Shown: one piece after another, positions 45,127-54,233 of the stretch
How the letters are laid out: the number at the start of each line of letters is the position of its first letter
Position numbering within the stretch: the stretch's first letter is position 1
DNA from: Chloroflexota bacterium
GTDB lineage: Bacteria; Chloroflexota; UBA11872
Assembly (NCBI GenBank): GCA_026707585.1
Contig: JAPOWQ010000006.1
Location: forward strand, 110,411 to 174,410
Length of the DNA stretch: 64,000 nt
Direction of reading: 5' to 3'
Translations under genes and position numbers: made by a program
Notes under the pieces: model-generated
The model's database searches: none
The model's input: only the letters and a program-made list of their open reading frames with translations
What the model was told of the DNA's origin: nothing

Positions 45127-45948
45127 ATGAGCAACCTGAACACTTACGCCCTGCACAAGATGTCCTGGCCGGAGGTGGCCCAGGCCGCCGAGACCGTCGA
45201 TCTCGTGCTCATCCCCATCGGCTCCACCGAGCAGCACGGCCCGCACCTGGGCCTGGGCCAGGACCACCTGATCGCCCACGCCTACTGCGAGCGCGCCGCC
45301 GAACGCCTGGCCCCGCACCTGCTGGCCCTACCCGCCATTCCCTGGGGCATCTCCGACCACCACATGAACTTCCCGGGCACGATGACCCTGCGCCCCGAGA
45401 CCTTCCTGGACCTGCTCGAGGACATCATCGTCTCCATGCGCCACCACGGCTTCCGCCGCTTCCTGATCGTCAACGGCCACGGCGGCAACCAGTGGCTGAT
45501 GTCGGCCGCCGTGCAGGACATCGGCTTCCGGCTGGACATCGACTTCCTGGGCTGCGTCGGCCACTACACCCTCGGCGACGACTCGGTCCTCAAGGACATC
45601 GCCGGCGAGATCCCCGGCGGCCACGCCTGCGAGATGGAAAGCTCCCACGACTTCTATCTGGCCCCCGACCTCATTCGCCAGGACGCCCTGGCCCCCGGCA
45701 CCGTAGACGAAGCCTTCAAGGCCATGCTCGAGCCGCTTCAGGAGCTGGAACTCGTCTGGCCCAACGCCTTCAACGCCCACGCCCCCTCCGGCGCCAAGGG
45801 CGACGCCCGCAAGGGCACCCGCGAAGCCGGCGAACGCCTCATCGAATCCTCCATCGACGAACTCGCCGAAATCCTCGACCACCTCCGCCACTCCCCCCGC
45901 TGGAACGGCCCCCCCCACGGCCAGGTACACGTCACTCGAAAGTCCTGA
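45127..45948 (+). CDS. Creatininase/creatinine amidohydrolase family protein (copy 2)
   Basis: A 273-residue creatininase-family hydrolase, more canonical than copy 1: IPIGSTEQHGPHLGLGQDH, ISDHHMNFPGTMTLRPETF, VNGHGGNQW, and GGHACEMESS supply the expected His, Asp and Glu metal ligands. ATG 45127 (MSNLNTYALHKMS). Between it and copy 1 are only repeats, so the pair arose by duplication with divergence. The C-terminal 60 residues are Arg/Glu-rich helices. Substrate unknown. Confidence 0.9.
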   Translation: MSNLNTYALHKMSWPEVAQAAETVDLVLIPIGSTEQHGPHLGLGQDHLIAHAYCERAAERLAPHLLALPAIPWGISDHHMNFPGTMTLRPETFLDLLEDIIVSMRHHGFRRFLIVNGHGGNQWLMSAAVQDIGFRLDIDFLGCVGHYTLGDDSVLKDIAGEIPGGHACEMESSHDFYLAPDLIRQDALAPGTVDEAFKAMLEPLQELELVWPNAFNAHAPSGAKGDARKGTREAGERLIESSIDELAEILDHLRHSPRWNGPPHGQVHVTRKS

Positions 45949-46077
45949 GCCTTTCGCTAGAGCGTGAGCATTCCAGGTTTAGGGCGCAGAGTGTCCCGTT
46001 CCAACTCTCGGCGGCTGGAGTGACCAACTGAATCCCGGTGATATTTTCGAAATAGCCACCGTCCGGGAATCGGCGAT

Positions 46078-48153
46078 GTGACCGCGCGGCTAGCCGGGGC
46101 CTTTGTTGGCATGTTTCGGCCTCGAGAATCACTCTCCGGCCAGGAGCGAGCGTCTGGCCTGCGGACCATGAATTACCAGGCCATCGCCGCCTCGGGCGCC
46201 GACGGTCTTATATCCGGAGGATTCCTGGCCGCCTTCGCCTTGCTGCTGGGCGCCTCGAACGTCCACATCGGCATCCTCACGGCCCTGCCGCCGATTCTGC
46301 AGCCCGTTCAGCTGGTCGCCGTCGTGCTCATCGAACGACTGCGCATGCGCAAGCCCTTCGCGGTGATGAGCTATTTCATCGCATACGCGGCCTGGATTCC
46401 GGTTGCCGTGATCCCCTTCGTCCTTGACATTCCCCATGCCGGCGCTGTGACGTTGCTGCTCGTATTCGTCGCGCTTCGCGGCATTGCCCAGGCTTTTCTG
46501 AATCCAAGTTGGATCGGCTGGATGCGCGACATCGTCCCTCAGGACGTCATGGGGAGTTTTTTCTCCCAGCGCATGCGCATCGCCACCATCGCCGCCGCCG
46601 TGGCCGGACTCATCGGGGCCTTCTACATCGACTGGTGGGCCGGCCGCGTGCCCGAGCCCGAGCAGATCTACGGCTACTCCTACGCCATGTTGTTCGGCAG
46701 CATCCTGCTCGGGTTTGGCGCGGTTGGATTCATGGCCCGGATGCCGGAACCGCGCATGGTGGCGCCGGAGGGCCAGCGGCCCACGATCCTGCAGATGCTG
46801 GCGGCGCCCCTGCGGGACGCCAACTACCGGCAGCTCATGAGCTTCCTGATGGTCTGGAGCCTTGCCTCACAGCTGGCCGTCCCGTTCTTCTCCGTCTACA
46901 TGCTCACCAAGCTCGAGATGCCCCTGTCGGCCGTCGTTGGCCTGGCCGTGCTCAGCCAGGCGACCAGCGTGCTGTTCGTCAACGTCTGGGGCGGCTACGT
47001 CGATCGCTTCGGCAGCAAGGTCGTTCTCTCGATCAGCTCGTCGCTCTATCTCCTCGTAGTCCTCGGCTGGACGTTCACAACCACGCCCGACCCGCACGCG
47101 CTCACCGTTCCGCTGCTCATCGTGCTGCACTTCCTCATCGGCATCGCCAGCGCGGGCATAAACCTGGCGTCGACAACGATTCGCATGAAGATGGCGCCGC
47201 AGGCGCAGTCAACCTCCTATCTCACGGGCGCATCCCTGGCCGCCAGTCTCGGCGCTGGCATCGGCCCCATTCTCGGCGGCATATTCGTTGACTTCTTCAG
47301 CGTTCGCCGCTTCGAAATCTCCATCGAGTGGGTCGACCCCGCCCGAACCGTTGAGTTCCCCGCGGTCTTCCTGACCGGCTACGACTTCCTGTTCGCCCTG
47401 GCCTTTCTCTTTGGCCTGGTCACGCTCAGCGTTCTGGGACGCGTCCGCGAAGAAGGCGAGTCGAACCGCGAGGCCGTGATGAGCGAACTGGCCGCGCAGA
47501 CCCGCGAAAACCTGCGAGTCTTGAACTCCGTCCCCGGCATGAACCTGGTCGGCAGCCTGCCGCTCGGTCGGCGCCGCTTCGTGCCGGCAGTCGCCGGACT
47601 GGACGTGGCCGCGGGCGTTACGGCCTATCAGCTGGCTGCTTCGATCCAATCGGTCGCCACAACCGCCGCACGCAGCGGGGAAACGGCAAGGCAGCTGCAA
47701 TCGCGCGTGAACCAGACGATCGCTCGCGCCGTCCAGGAAAGCGACAACGTCCGGCAGCAAGGCGCCGCGCTGGCGTTCGGCGCCGTGCAGGGCGCCGTCC
47801 AGGTTGCCGCGGAATCCGGAGTCGGCGCCCAACGCCTGGTCCAGGAATCGATTTCCGGACTCCTGGACGCGACGGCCGAGGCCATCGACGATCCCCGCAC
47901 GATTCTGCGGGGCGCTATTCAGGGCGCCATTCACAGCGGCAACGACGCCGGCCTGTCGATGGACGCCGTCGCCACCGACGCCATCGAAGCGACCCGTGCC
48001 GCCGCTCCCCAACTGGGCCTCTCAGAGCACGATGCCGTCGCCTATGCCGCCGAGGTCGCCGTACAGGCTTCCGCCGACCTCTCCGAGGACTCAAGAACCC
48101 GCGTTAGGAACGCCGCGCTGGAAGCCATCCTGCCAGGTACCCCCAAGTCCTAG
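46078..48153 (+). CDS. MFS transporter with a long C-terminal helical extension
   Basis: A 691-residue protein. Residues about 30-455 form a 12-helix major-facilitator transporter (first helices around GFLAAFALLLGASNVHIGIL, a VNVWGGYVDRFGSKVV motif-A-like loop). Residues about 460-691 are a soluble, Ala/Gln-rich helical tail with recurring units such as GAALAFGAVQGAVQVAAESG and LRGAIQGAIHSGNDAG. MFS proteins rarely carry such a tail. GTG 46078 is the longest start; ATG 46111 (MFRPRESLSG) would also keep all helices. Substrate unknown. It may pair with the creatininases just upstream. Confidence 0.85.
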   Translation: MTARLAGAFVGMFRPRESLSGQERASGLRTMNYQAIAASGADGLISGGFLAAFALLLGASNVHIGILTALPPILQPVQLVAVVLIERLRMRKPFAVMSYFIAYAAWIPVAVIPFVLDIPHAGAVTLLLVFVALRGIAQAFLNPSWIGWMRDIVPQDVMGSFFSQRMRIATIAAAVAGLIGAFYIDWWAGRVPEPEQIYGYSYAMLFGSILLGFGAVGFMARMPEPRMVAPEGQRPTILQMLAAPLRDANYRQLMSFLMVWSLASQLAVPFFSVYMLTKLEMPLSAVVGLAVLSQATSVLFVNVWGGYVDRFGSKVVLSISSSLYLLVVLGWTFTTTPDPHALTVPLLIVLHFLIGIASAGINLASTTIRMKMAPQAQSTSYLTGASLAASLGAGIGPILGGIFVDFFSVRRFEISIEWVDPARTVEFPAVFLTGYDFLFALAFLFGLVTLSVLGRVREEGESNREAVMSELAAQTRENLRVLNSVPGMNLVGSLPLGRRRFVPAVAGLDVAAGVTAYQLAASIQSVATTAARSGETARQLQSRVNQTIARAVQESDNVRQQGAALAFGAVQGAVQVAAESGVGAQRLVQESISGLLDATAEAIDDPRTILRGAIQGAIHSGNDAGLSMDAVATDAIEATRAAAPQLGLSEHDAVAYAAEVAVQASADLSEDSRTRVRNAALEAILPGTPKS

Positions 48154-48354
48154 CCCTTCAGACAGCCGCACGTGGAATCCAAGCGCGCCACCGCCACCTA
48201 CCGCTCGATCCGGCTTAGCGACGAATCGCCTTGAAAATGATAAAGTCATAAGACAAGTTCGTCCTGGTTTGACAGATTGGCTGGCACAATCTTGAGCAGC
48301 AACCAGTTCCGACCATTGCCCATCGCTAGCTGCCGGACTAGCCAAAAATAGATC

Positions 48355-49614
48355 ATGCCGTACAATTCCTATTATCTAGACTCCAGCAACGATCTACATC
48401 GTGCCCTCGAGCACGATCAAATTAAGTCAACCCTCAAGGGAAGCACGGGCGTACTCTGGATTGACATTGACAGTCCGGAGCAAAGCGACCAGTCGCTCTT
48501 GCTCGACGAATTTGACTTTCATCCCCTGCTCGTCGACACCAGCCTGGACGTCGAACCAAGCGCAGCTCGTGTGGAAGACTTCGGACGCTATGTCTTCGTC
48601 AACGCTCGCAGCATCGACTATACGCTCGAATCTGACGTACTTCAGACAACGAATCTCAGCATGTTTATTGGCTCCAACTATGTTGTCACGATTCACAATG
48701 TCGCGATGCCCAGCGTCGAAGCCATTCGCGGGCTCGTGGAAATCGACGGACGACCCCTTGCTAAGGGACCGGCTTTTTTGGCTCACGCCCATTTCGACGC
48801 CCTGATCCAGGCAATTCTGCCGACCCTGGAGCGCATGAGCGATCGCGCGGATGCCATCGAAGAGCAGATCCTCACCAGCCCCGACGACTCGGCACTCGCA
48901 ACGCTCATGGCGCTCAAGCGGTCGAGTCTCGGCTTGAATCGCGCATTGCTGCCGCAGCGGGATGTGCTGAATCGATTGGGTCGGCGAGAGTTTGAGCTGA
49001 TTGGCAGCGGCGTCGATCTGTATTTCCGCGATCTCTTTGACGACCTCTTGCGCGTTCAGGCCGCCAATGACGCGATCAGGGAGCGCGCCGACACGGCGCT
49101 AGCTACCTATCTCTCGGCCGTCTCAAACCGCCAGAACGAGATTATGAAGATCCTCTCGATAGTCGCCACGATTTTTATGCCCCTGGGCCTGATCGCTGGC
49201 ATCTTCGGAATGAACATTCAGAACATGCCCGGCACCGAGTTCCAGTGGGGCTATCACATTGTCTGGGTGCTCGCGTTGGTTGGCTTTGTCATTACGCTCT
49301 GGATGCTGTGGCTCAAGCGCTGGCTGGTCGGAGGCCAGACCTTCCTACGAAGACAGCGCCTCGGCCGCTTCGTCCCAACGGCCGTTGATCCCGTTCGTCT
49401 CACCGGCTACGTCGGTCGCGCGGCAACACGCAACCTTAGGCGGATGACCGATCTGCCGAGCGCACGGCCGATCCGACGGCCCCCGGTGCCCAGATACGAT
49501 CCGGCGCCTCTCAAGCTGGCGGGAGCCGTATTGGGGCGACTTCGGCCACGTCGCCGCAGGCCTCATCAGGACACCCATCCCCGAAGTGCCAGACGTCCAC
49601 AGGGACAAGCGTGA
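48355..49614 (+). CDS. corA: CorA-like Mg2+/Co2+ transporter
   Basis: A 419-residue member of the CorA family, a pentameric divalent-cation channel of the membrane. Long N-terminal cytoplasmic domain, helix-1 entrance motif GMN at 285-287 (IFGMNIQNMPG), and a second membrane helix (about 302-322, IVWVLALVGFVITLWMLWL). A basic, Pro/Arg-rich tail of about 90 residues after the second helix is longer than usual for CorA. The DNA is less GC-rich than the surroundings in its first half. GTGA overlap with the next gene's frame. Confidence 0.92.
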   Translation: MPYNSYYLDSSNDLHRALEHDQIKSTLKGSTGVLWIDIDSPEQSDQSLLLDEFDFHPLLVDTSLDVEPSAARVEDFGRYVFVNARSIDYTLESDVLQTTNLSMFIGSNYVVTIHNVAMPSVEAIRGLVEIDGRPLAKGPAFLAHAHFDALIQAILPTLERMSDRADAIEEQILTSPDDSALATLMALKRSSLGLNRALLPQRDVLNRLGRREFELIGSGVDLYFRDLFDDLLRVQAANDAIRERADTALATYLSAVSNRQNEIMKILSIVATIFMPLGLIAGIFGMNIQNMPGTEFQWGYHIVWVLALVGFVITLWMLWLKRWLVGGQTFLRRQRLGRFVPTAVDPVRLTGYVGRAATRNLRRMTDLPSARPIRRPPVPRYDPAPLKLAGAVLGRLRPRRRRPHQDTHPRSARRPQGQA

Positions 49615-49667
49615 CTAACGTGGCTCAGAAGACCCTCACTAAGCCAGGCGCACATATCAAGGACCCC

Positions 49668-50135
49668 ATGAGTACAGCCTGCGGTAGAGCCCGACTTCCC
49701 AGCGCAGCAAAACCGCGAACCTACCCACCGCTTACATACATTGCCGACGTGCTCGTAGTTGCCTTCGTCGCACTCGGTGCCTGCGCGACTTCGTCAGGCG
49801 ACTCGTCAACCGGATCCACCGGGTCTGCACCGCCGGAGATGCCGTTTACCGTGGAAGGCCGCGGTGAATTTGTCTCGGATAATTTCCTTCTGGAACCCGG
49901 GAAATTCCGGGCCACGATCAACGTCAGCGGAAACACTGATCAGTCTGGGACGGCGCAGAGCGTCACTGTGACGCTCTTCACAGCGGCCCTCGGACACCCC
50001 TCACTCCTGGTGGAAGCCGTTACCGCATCCGGCAATTGGCAGACGACAACAACCGTCAGAGATCGGCAGCACTTCTATTTGGACGTGGTAGCCACCGGCG
50101 AGTGGACGGTTACGCTCCAGCCCGTCGGAGGCTAG
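49668..50135 (+). CDS. Putative lipoprotein
   Basis: A 155-residue predicted lipoprotein: a long polar n-region, a hydrophobic segment (IADVLVVAFVALGA) and a lipobox ending ALGAC, then a Ser/Thr/Gly-rich spacer and a compact beta-rich domain of about 90 residues (VEGRGEFVSDNFLLE, GTAQSVTVTLF, GEWTVTLQPVGG). This domain is like those of small secreted proteins binding at the surface, without a family I can name. ATG 49668 has AAGGA just upstream; GTG 49611, overlapping the corA stop, is a longer alternative. Confidence 0.7.
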   Translation: MSTACGRARLPSAAKPRTYPPLTYIADVLVVAFVALGACATSSGDSSTGSTGSAPPEMPFTVEGRGEFVSDNFLLEPGKFRATINVSGNTDQSGTAQSVTVTLFTAALGHPSLLVEAVTASGNWQTTTTVRDRQHFYLDVVATGEWTVTLQPVGG

Positions 50136-50146
50136 CTGAGCCTCTG

Positions 50147-51001
50147 GTGGTGGCCGGCGATCAACCGGCAGACGACGGCCTGAACGCGGATGAGTCCGTG
50201 ACTCGATCGTCAACACTAGCGTTTCTACAGGGACCGGCAAGCCTGCCGATCGCCTACCAGCGCATGCTCCAACGCGGCGTCCATGCGCCCAATTCAGTCG
50301 ACCGTGTGCTGATCAGCCAGATGATCCGCTTGACGGAAGCTAGCGCCGACTATCTCTATCGCGACTACACACCGACGCAAGCACTCTACGAACCCGGCTC
50401 ACGTCCTGGAATGGAGACAGCCGTTCGGCGCGCCCTGAAGATCCCCAATCTGGAGTCCCACGTCGCGACCCTCGAATCGCTGCGCCAAATCACGACCTAC
50501 CTGGCAGACATTGCATCGAGCGCCGACGACGTTCCCCTGGACGAGCTGGTTTTCGGCGGCACCGAGGAGCGCATCATCGCAAGGCCAACCGACTGGTGCA
50601 CCGACCTTGCCCGCGCCGCCTGCGTCATGCTGCACGTCGCCGGAGCCGCCGCCCGTATCGTGTGCCTCTTTGACACCGTTCGAGCCTATTCCGGACACCA
50701 GGTAATCGAGGCCTATGTCGAGGGATCCTGGGTGTGCGCGGATCCCGTCAACGGCTTCGTATACCAGCAAGGCGACGGCACACCGGCATCGGCACTCGAC
50801 GTCATGCGCGAACGACGCACCTCATCGGGAAAACAGAACGGCCTGTTTCGTGCCGTCTTTCTGGTCAACTACAACCCGATGCAGGCGTCCACCTACGACT
50901 TCACAGAGTCCAGGGCGAACGCCTACTACCTGTCCATCCTGACCCAGTCATCCGCCGGCTGGCCCGGCGGCCTGCGCTGGCTCCACGGCGAAGACGGCTG
51001 A
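50147..51001 (+). CDS. Transglutaminase-like superfamily protein
   Basis: A protein of about 284 residues with the Cys-His-Asp triad of transglutaminase-like enzymes: Cys in DWCTDLARAACVML, His in SGHQVIEAYVEGSW and Asp in CADPVNGF. The rest is helical and lacks a signal peptide, so it probably acts in the cytoplasm as a protease or amidase. The start is uncertain: GTG 50147 or 50150, 12 bases after the lipoprotein gene, with GGAGG rather far upstream. It sits between two lipoprotein genes. Confidence 0.8.
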   Translation: MVAGDQPADDGLNADESVTRSSTLAFLQGPASLPIAYQRMLQRGVHAPNSVDRVLISQMIRLTEASADYLYRDYTPTQALYEPGSRPGMETAVRRALKIPNLESHVATLESLRQITTYLADIASSADDVPLDELVFGGTEERIIARPTDWCTDLARAACVMLHVAGAAARIVCLFDTVRAYSGHQVIEAYVEGSWVCADPVNGFVYQQGDGTPASALDVMRERRTSSGKQNGLFRAVFLVNYNPMQASTYDFTESRANAYYLSILTQSSAGWPGGLRWLHGEDG

Positions 51002-51034
51002 CAGACGTTTCGGCAGCCTCTTTCGCAACAACGC

Positions 51035-51658
51035 CTATTGGCGCTCGACGCGGCCAAACCTCAGCGTCCACCGCGACCCGGTGTCACTCGACTGAATCTG
51101 GAGCGCAATTGCGGTTCTGACCGGACCGATCAAGGCGGTCCCTTCGTCCAACGCGATCTGCGCGGTTCCGCTGGCGACTGTCCCAGGCTCACCGGACGGC
51201 GTACGGCCCGCTTCAGGCGTCGCGTTCCTCGAATCGCCGCCAACCGAGCTCCAGGCAATCTGCACGATCCCAAAGTTGAGCGTCACGCTGAACGTCACAT
51301 AGAAGCTCTCACCCGGCGTCAGCGAGACGATTGAACTCTCCGAGCCCTGCCCGCGCCTCGTACGGCTGCCGTCCTTGCCCACATCCGTCGCGTAGTCCTC
51401 GAGCGAATACGCCTCGGTCTTGATCGGCTGCCCATCGGCCCCCGCGCCGGGCAGCGGCGGCAGTGCCGGACCCGGCGTCGCGTCCGGGGTAGCTGGCGGA
51501 GTCTCGACGGGCGTCGGCTCGGATGTTGGCGTCGACTCGACGGCGACCGGCGGCGTGGGCGTCGCGGTCGTCCGCGCGCCCCCTTCTCCGCAGGCACTGA
51601 GCGCCACCACGCCGGCGGCGACCACCAGCACGATCCGCCGCAGGTTTCCGACACTCAC
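51035..51658 (-). CDS. Putative lipoprotein with Pro/Thr-rich linker
   Basis: A 207-residue predicted lipoprotein: basic n-region (SVGNLRR), hydrophobic core (IVLVVAAGVVAL), lipobox ending LSAC, a long Pro/Thr/Glu-rich linker (about 30-75) and a beta-rich C-terminal domain (GESFYVTFSVTL, GIVQIAWSSVGG, SRWTLRFGRVER). It resembles in design, not clearly in sequence, the lipoprotein at 49668. GTG 51658 is chosen as it gives a standard signal peptide; a TTG at 51685 is the alternative. Convergent with the transglutaminase-like gene. Confidence 0.75.
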   Translation of the reverse strand: MSVGNLRRIVLVVAAGVVALSACGEGGARTTATPTPPVAVESTPTSEPTPVETPPATPDATPGPALPPLPGAGADGQPIKTEAYSLEDYATDVGKDGSRTRRGQGSESSIVSLTPGESFYVTFSVTLNFGIVQIAWSSVGGDSRNATPEAGRTPSGEPGTVASGTAQIALDEGTALIGPVRTAIALQIQSSDTGSRWTLRFGRVERQ

Positions 51659-51715
51659 CGGCTCGGCCCTATCCGGAATCAACACCCGCGCTGCCGCCCT
51701 CGGCGCCTATGCCCG

Positions 51716-52621
51716 CTACCCCACCGGCGGGTAGTGCAACCGCCCCTGCCGCTCCGTCTCCACTCGCAGCAGGTACCCGCCGATGCTAGTCACGTAAAGC
51801 GTTGACAGGTCATCCCCGCCAAACGTGCAATTGGTCGGATTGGCCACCGGCACCGGGTGCCGCTCGATCACCTCGCCGTCCGGCGCAAACACGTACACCG
51901 ACGAACCCGGCCCGCCCTGGTCCCAACCCGCCGTCGCCACGATGTAACCCTCGGTGTCCAGGACCATCCCGTCGATCCCGCGGTGCGCGCCAAAGTCGTG
52001 CAGAACCGTCATCTCGCCCAGCGAGCCGTCGGCATTGACCGGGTACGACCGCAGCTGCCGGTGCTCGTCCTCACGCCGCCCGCTCTGCGCCACGAACAGC
52101 ACCGAGTGGTCCAGCGAAAACAGCAGCCCGTTCGGACGCGTCGTGTCGAACGTGACCCGGCTGATCGCCCACGACCCGTCATCCTGCGGATCCAGCCGGT
52201 ACACCGAATCGTGGTCCAGGTCCTTGTTCCGGCGATCCTCGGTCCAGTCACCCGCAGCGCCTTCGTAGTACGGATCGGTAAACCAGATCCGCCCCACGGT
52301 GTCGATCGCCAGGTCGTTCGGAATGTTCAGCCGCTGGCCCTCGAACCCGTCCGTCAGCGCGGTCGCGGTCCCGTCGTCGTTGTAGCGCACCACGCGCCGC
52401 GCGCCGCCTTCGCAGCCGTACAGCACGCCGCTGGGGTCGAACATCAGTCCGTTGCAGTAGTTGGTGCCCTCGCGGTGAACCGTCGACTCACCCGTCGTCG
52501 GGTCGTAGCGCATGATCCGGCTCTGCTGGATGCTCGTGAACAGCAGCGCTTCGCCGTCCCAGGCCGGACCTTCCGTGACATTGCCGTACGGACCGTCGAT
52601 CTGTTCAAAACTCCAGGCCAT
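51716..52621 (-). CDS. SMP-30/gluconolactonase family protein
   Basis: A 301-residue six-bladed propeller of the SMP-30/gluconolactonase/LRE family, typically a Ca2+- or Zn2+-dependent lactonase. Seen: the metal-site residues in EGPAWDGEAL, NGLMFDPSG, IPNDLAIDTVGRIWFTD and GIDGMVLDTEGY. ATG 52621 has GGGAG six bases upstream. Last gene of the seven-gene - strand cluster (51716-58193). A lactonase next to sugar-type dehydrogenases suggests hydrolysis of an aldonolactone-like product; this is an inference from context. Confidence 0.9.
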   Translation of the reverse strand: MAWSFEQIDGPYGNVTEGPAWDGEALLFTSIQQSRIMRYDPTTGESTVHREGTNYCNGLMFDPSGVLYGCEGGARRVVRYNDDGTATALTDGFEGQRLNIPNDLAIDTVGRIWFTDPYYEGAAGDWTEDRRNKDLDHDSVYRLDPQDDGSWAISRVTFDTTRPNGLLFSLDHSVLFVAQSGRREDEHRQLRSYPVNADGSLGEMTVLHDFGAHRGIDGMVLDTEGYIVATAGWDQGGPGSSVYVFAPDGEVIERHPVPVANPTNCTFGGDDLSTLYVTSIGGYLLRVETERQGRLHYPPVG

Positions 52622-52681
52622 CACGCGCTCCCCTGTGATCTACCAGCCAAATGTGATTGGTTGAACCTTAGCCGCCGGACT

Positions 52682-53695
52682 CTACGAACCGGTAACCAGC
52701 GTCCCATGATCTGCGGCGTCCCGCGCCAGCAGCGTCCAGCGGTGCGAGGCAATCACGTCCCCCGCCGTAATCGCCAGGTCCGTCTCGCCACGCGCCGCCG
52801 CAATGAAGTCGCGCGCCAGCGCGTTCGGCGCGTCCGCCGTGGGCGTATCCAGTGAAGGTCCCTCGAAGTCCGTCAGCGTCCGCTGCCTCCCGCCCTTGTC
52901 GATGGTGCAGGAGTCCTCCGCCGTCGTCCGGATCTCGATCGACCCGTCCGTCCCCTCGATCAACATCCGGCAATCCCCGTGATACGGCGCGCTGTCCGGC
53001 GTCAACCACGAGGCCCGCAGGAACGCCGACCCGCCGTCCTCCAGCCGCAGCCACACCTCCGCGTGATCCGCGAACGTCGGGTACTCCGCAAACCGCGTCG
53101 CCCCATGCTGCGCCGCCACGCCCGTCGGCTCGCACCCGTGCAGCCAGCGCACCGCGTCGACGTCGTGGATGCACAGATCCACCAGCGCGCCGCCGTTCAG
53201 CTCGCGGTCGAAAAACCAGGCCGGCCGCCGGGCCGGCCCGCACTTGTGCGGCCGCTGCGCCATCGACGACACCACCTGCCCGATCTCGCCCGCCTCGATC
53301 GCCCGCTGGGCCGCCAGGTAGGGACCGCTGAACCGCAGCGTCAGCGCGCAACTCAGCGCCACCGACCCGCCCGCCGCGGCTTCCAGCCGGTCCAGGTCGT
53401 CCAGCGTCGTCACCGCCGGCTTGTCCAGCAGCACGCTCACGCCAGCTTCCAGGCAGGCCACCGCCACGTCGCCCTTCTCGTTGTTGATCGGCGCCAGCGC
53501 CGCCGCCTCGATGGACCCGTCCAGCAGCTCCCGGTAGTTCGCGATTCCCCGCACGCCAAAGGCCGCCGCCGTCTCATCGCGTACCGATGCTTCGGCCTCC
53601 GCCACCGCCACCAGTTGCACGCCGTCCTCGGCAATGAGCTGCCGTGTAATTCCCAGTACGTGCCCGTGCTGCGCCCCGATGATTGCCAGTCGCAC
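52682..53695 (-). CDS. Gfo/Idh/MocA family oxidoreductase (cluster copy 2)
   Basis: A 337-residue NAD(P)-dependent dehydrogenase. Rossmann start LAIIGAQHGHVLGI, the signature EKP motif as LLDKPAVT, and the family segment GGALVDLCIHDVDAVRWLHG with the Asp/His pair of the active site. These enzymes oxidise or reduce hydroxyls of sugars, nucleotide sugars or inositols. GTG 53695. Near its neighbours (28 bases from the SRPBCC gene, 60 bases to SMP-30), so it is part of the same transcription unit. Confidence 0.92.
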   Translation of the reverse strand: MRLAIIGAQHGHVLGITRQLIAEDGVQLVAVAEAEASVRDETAAAFGVRGIANYRELLDGSIEAAALAPINNEKGDVAVACLEAGVSVLLDKPAVTTLDDLDRLEAAAGGSVALSCALTLRFSGPYLAAQRAIEAGEIGQVVSSMAQRPHKCGPARRPAWFFDRELNGGALVDLCIHDVDAVRWLHGCEPTGVAAQHGATRFAEYPTFADHAEVWLRLEDGGSAFLRASWLTPDSAPYHGDCRMLIEGTDGSIEIRTTAEDSCTIDKGGRQRTLTDFEGPSLDTPTADAPNALARDFIAAARGETDLAITAGDVIASHRWTLLARDAADHGTLVTGS

Positions 53696-53723
53696 GCTCA
53701 GCGGCTCCTTTGCGTTTGGAGGC

Positions 53724-54182
53724 TCATGAATCGTCCCCGCTGCCGAACATTGCCGTCAGCGTCTGCCTGCGGTAGTCGAAGATGCGTTCCACGTCGCGGC
53801 GCACCACCAGCGCATTCGCCAGCGCGCCGCCCCACACAGCGTAGGCCACCCGATCCCCCGCCAGCGTCCCGCCGTCCTGTTCGACGAACGTGTGCTCGTG
53901 GATCCACTGCCGGTACGGCCCCTTCACCTGCGCGTCCGCGAACCGGTACGGCGGGTCCCACTTCGTGATCTCGCTCCGCCACCGCAGCGGCAGCCCGCGA
54001 AACCGCAACCGGTAATCGATCAACGTCCCCGGCCGCATCTCGATCGGCGCCGGCGTCACCACGCTGAAACTCAGCCACGGCGGCGTGATGACTTCCAGGT
54101 TCGAAGCGTCCGAAAAAAACGCGAACACCTCGTCCAGCGGTCTTGGCAGCCACAGGCTCGACTCGTACACAAACGTCTTCAC
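53724..54182 (-). CDS. SRPBCC (START/Bet v1-like) ligand-binding protein
   Basis: A 152-residue helix-grip protein. The start (VKTFVYESSLWLPRPLDEVFAFFSDASNLE, seen as LPRPLDEVFAFFSD) is the usual first strand and helix, followed by ITPPWLSFSVV and the YRLRFRGLPLRWRSEIT sheet. Such proteins bind hydrophobic or aromatic ligands, and some are cyclases or aromatases. GTG 54182 is chosen because GGGAG is four bases upstream. Between the Gfo/Idh and DegT genes of the cluster. It could chaperone a pathway intermediate, but no active site is evident. Confidence 0.85.
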   Translation of the reverse strand: MKTFVYESSLWLPRPLDEVFAFFSDASNLEVITPPWLSFSVVTPAPIEMRPGTLIDYRLRFRGLPLRWRSEITKWDPPYRFADAQVKGPYRQWIHEHTFVEQDGGTLAGDRVAYAVWGGALANALVVRRDVERIFDYRRQTLTAMFGSGDDS

Positions 54183-54233
54183 GCCGCTCCCTCCAGGCCG
54201 CCCGCGCGGGCCCAACCGGCCCACCCCACCAAC

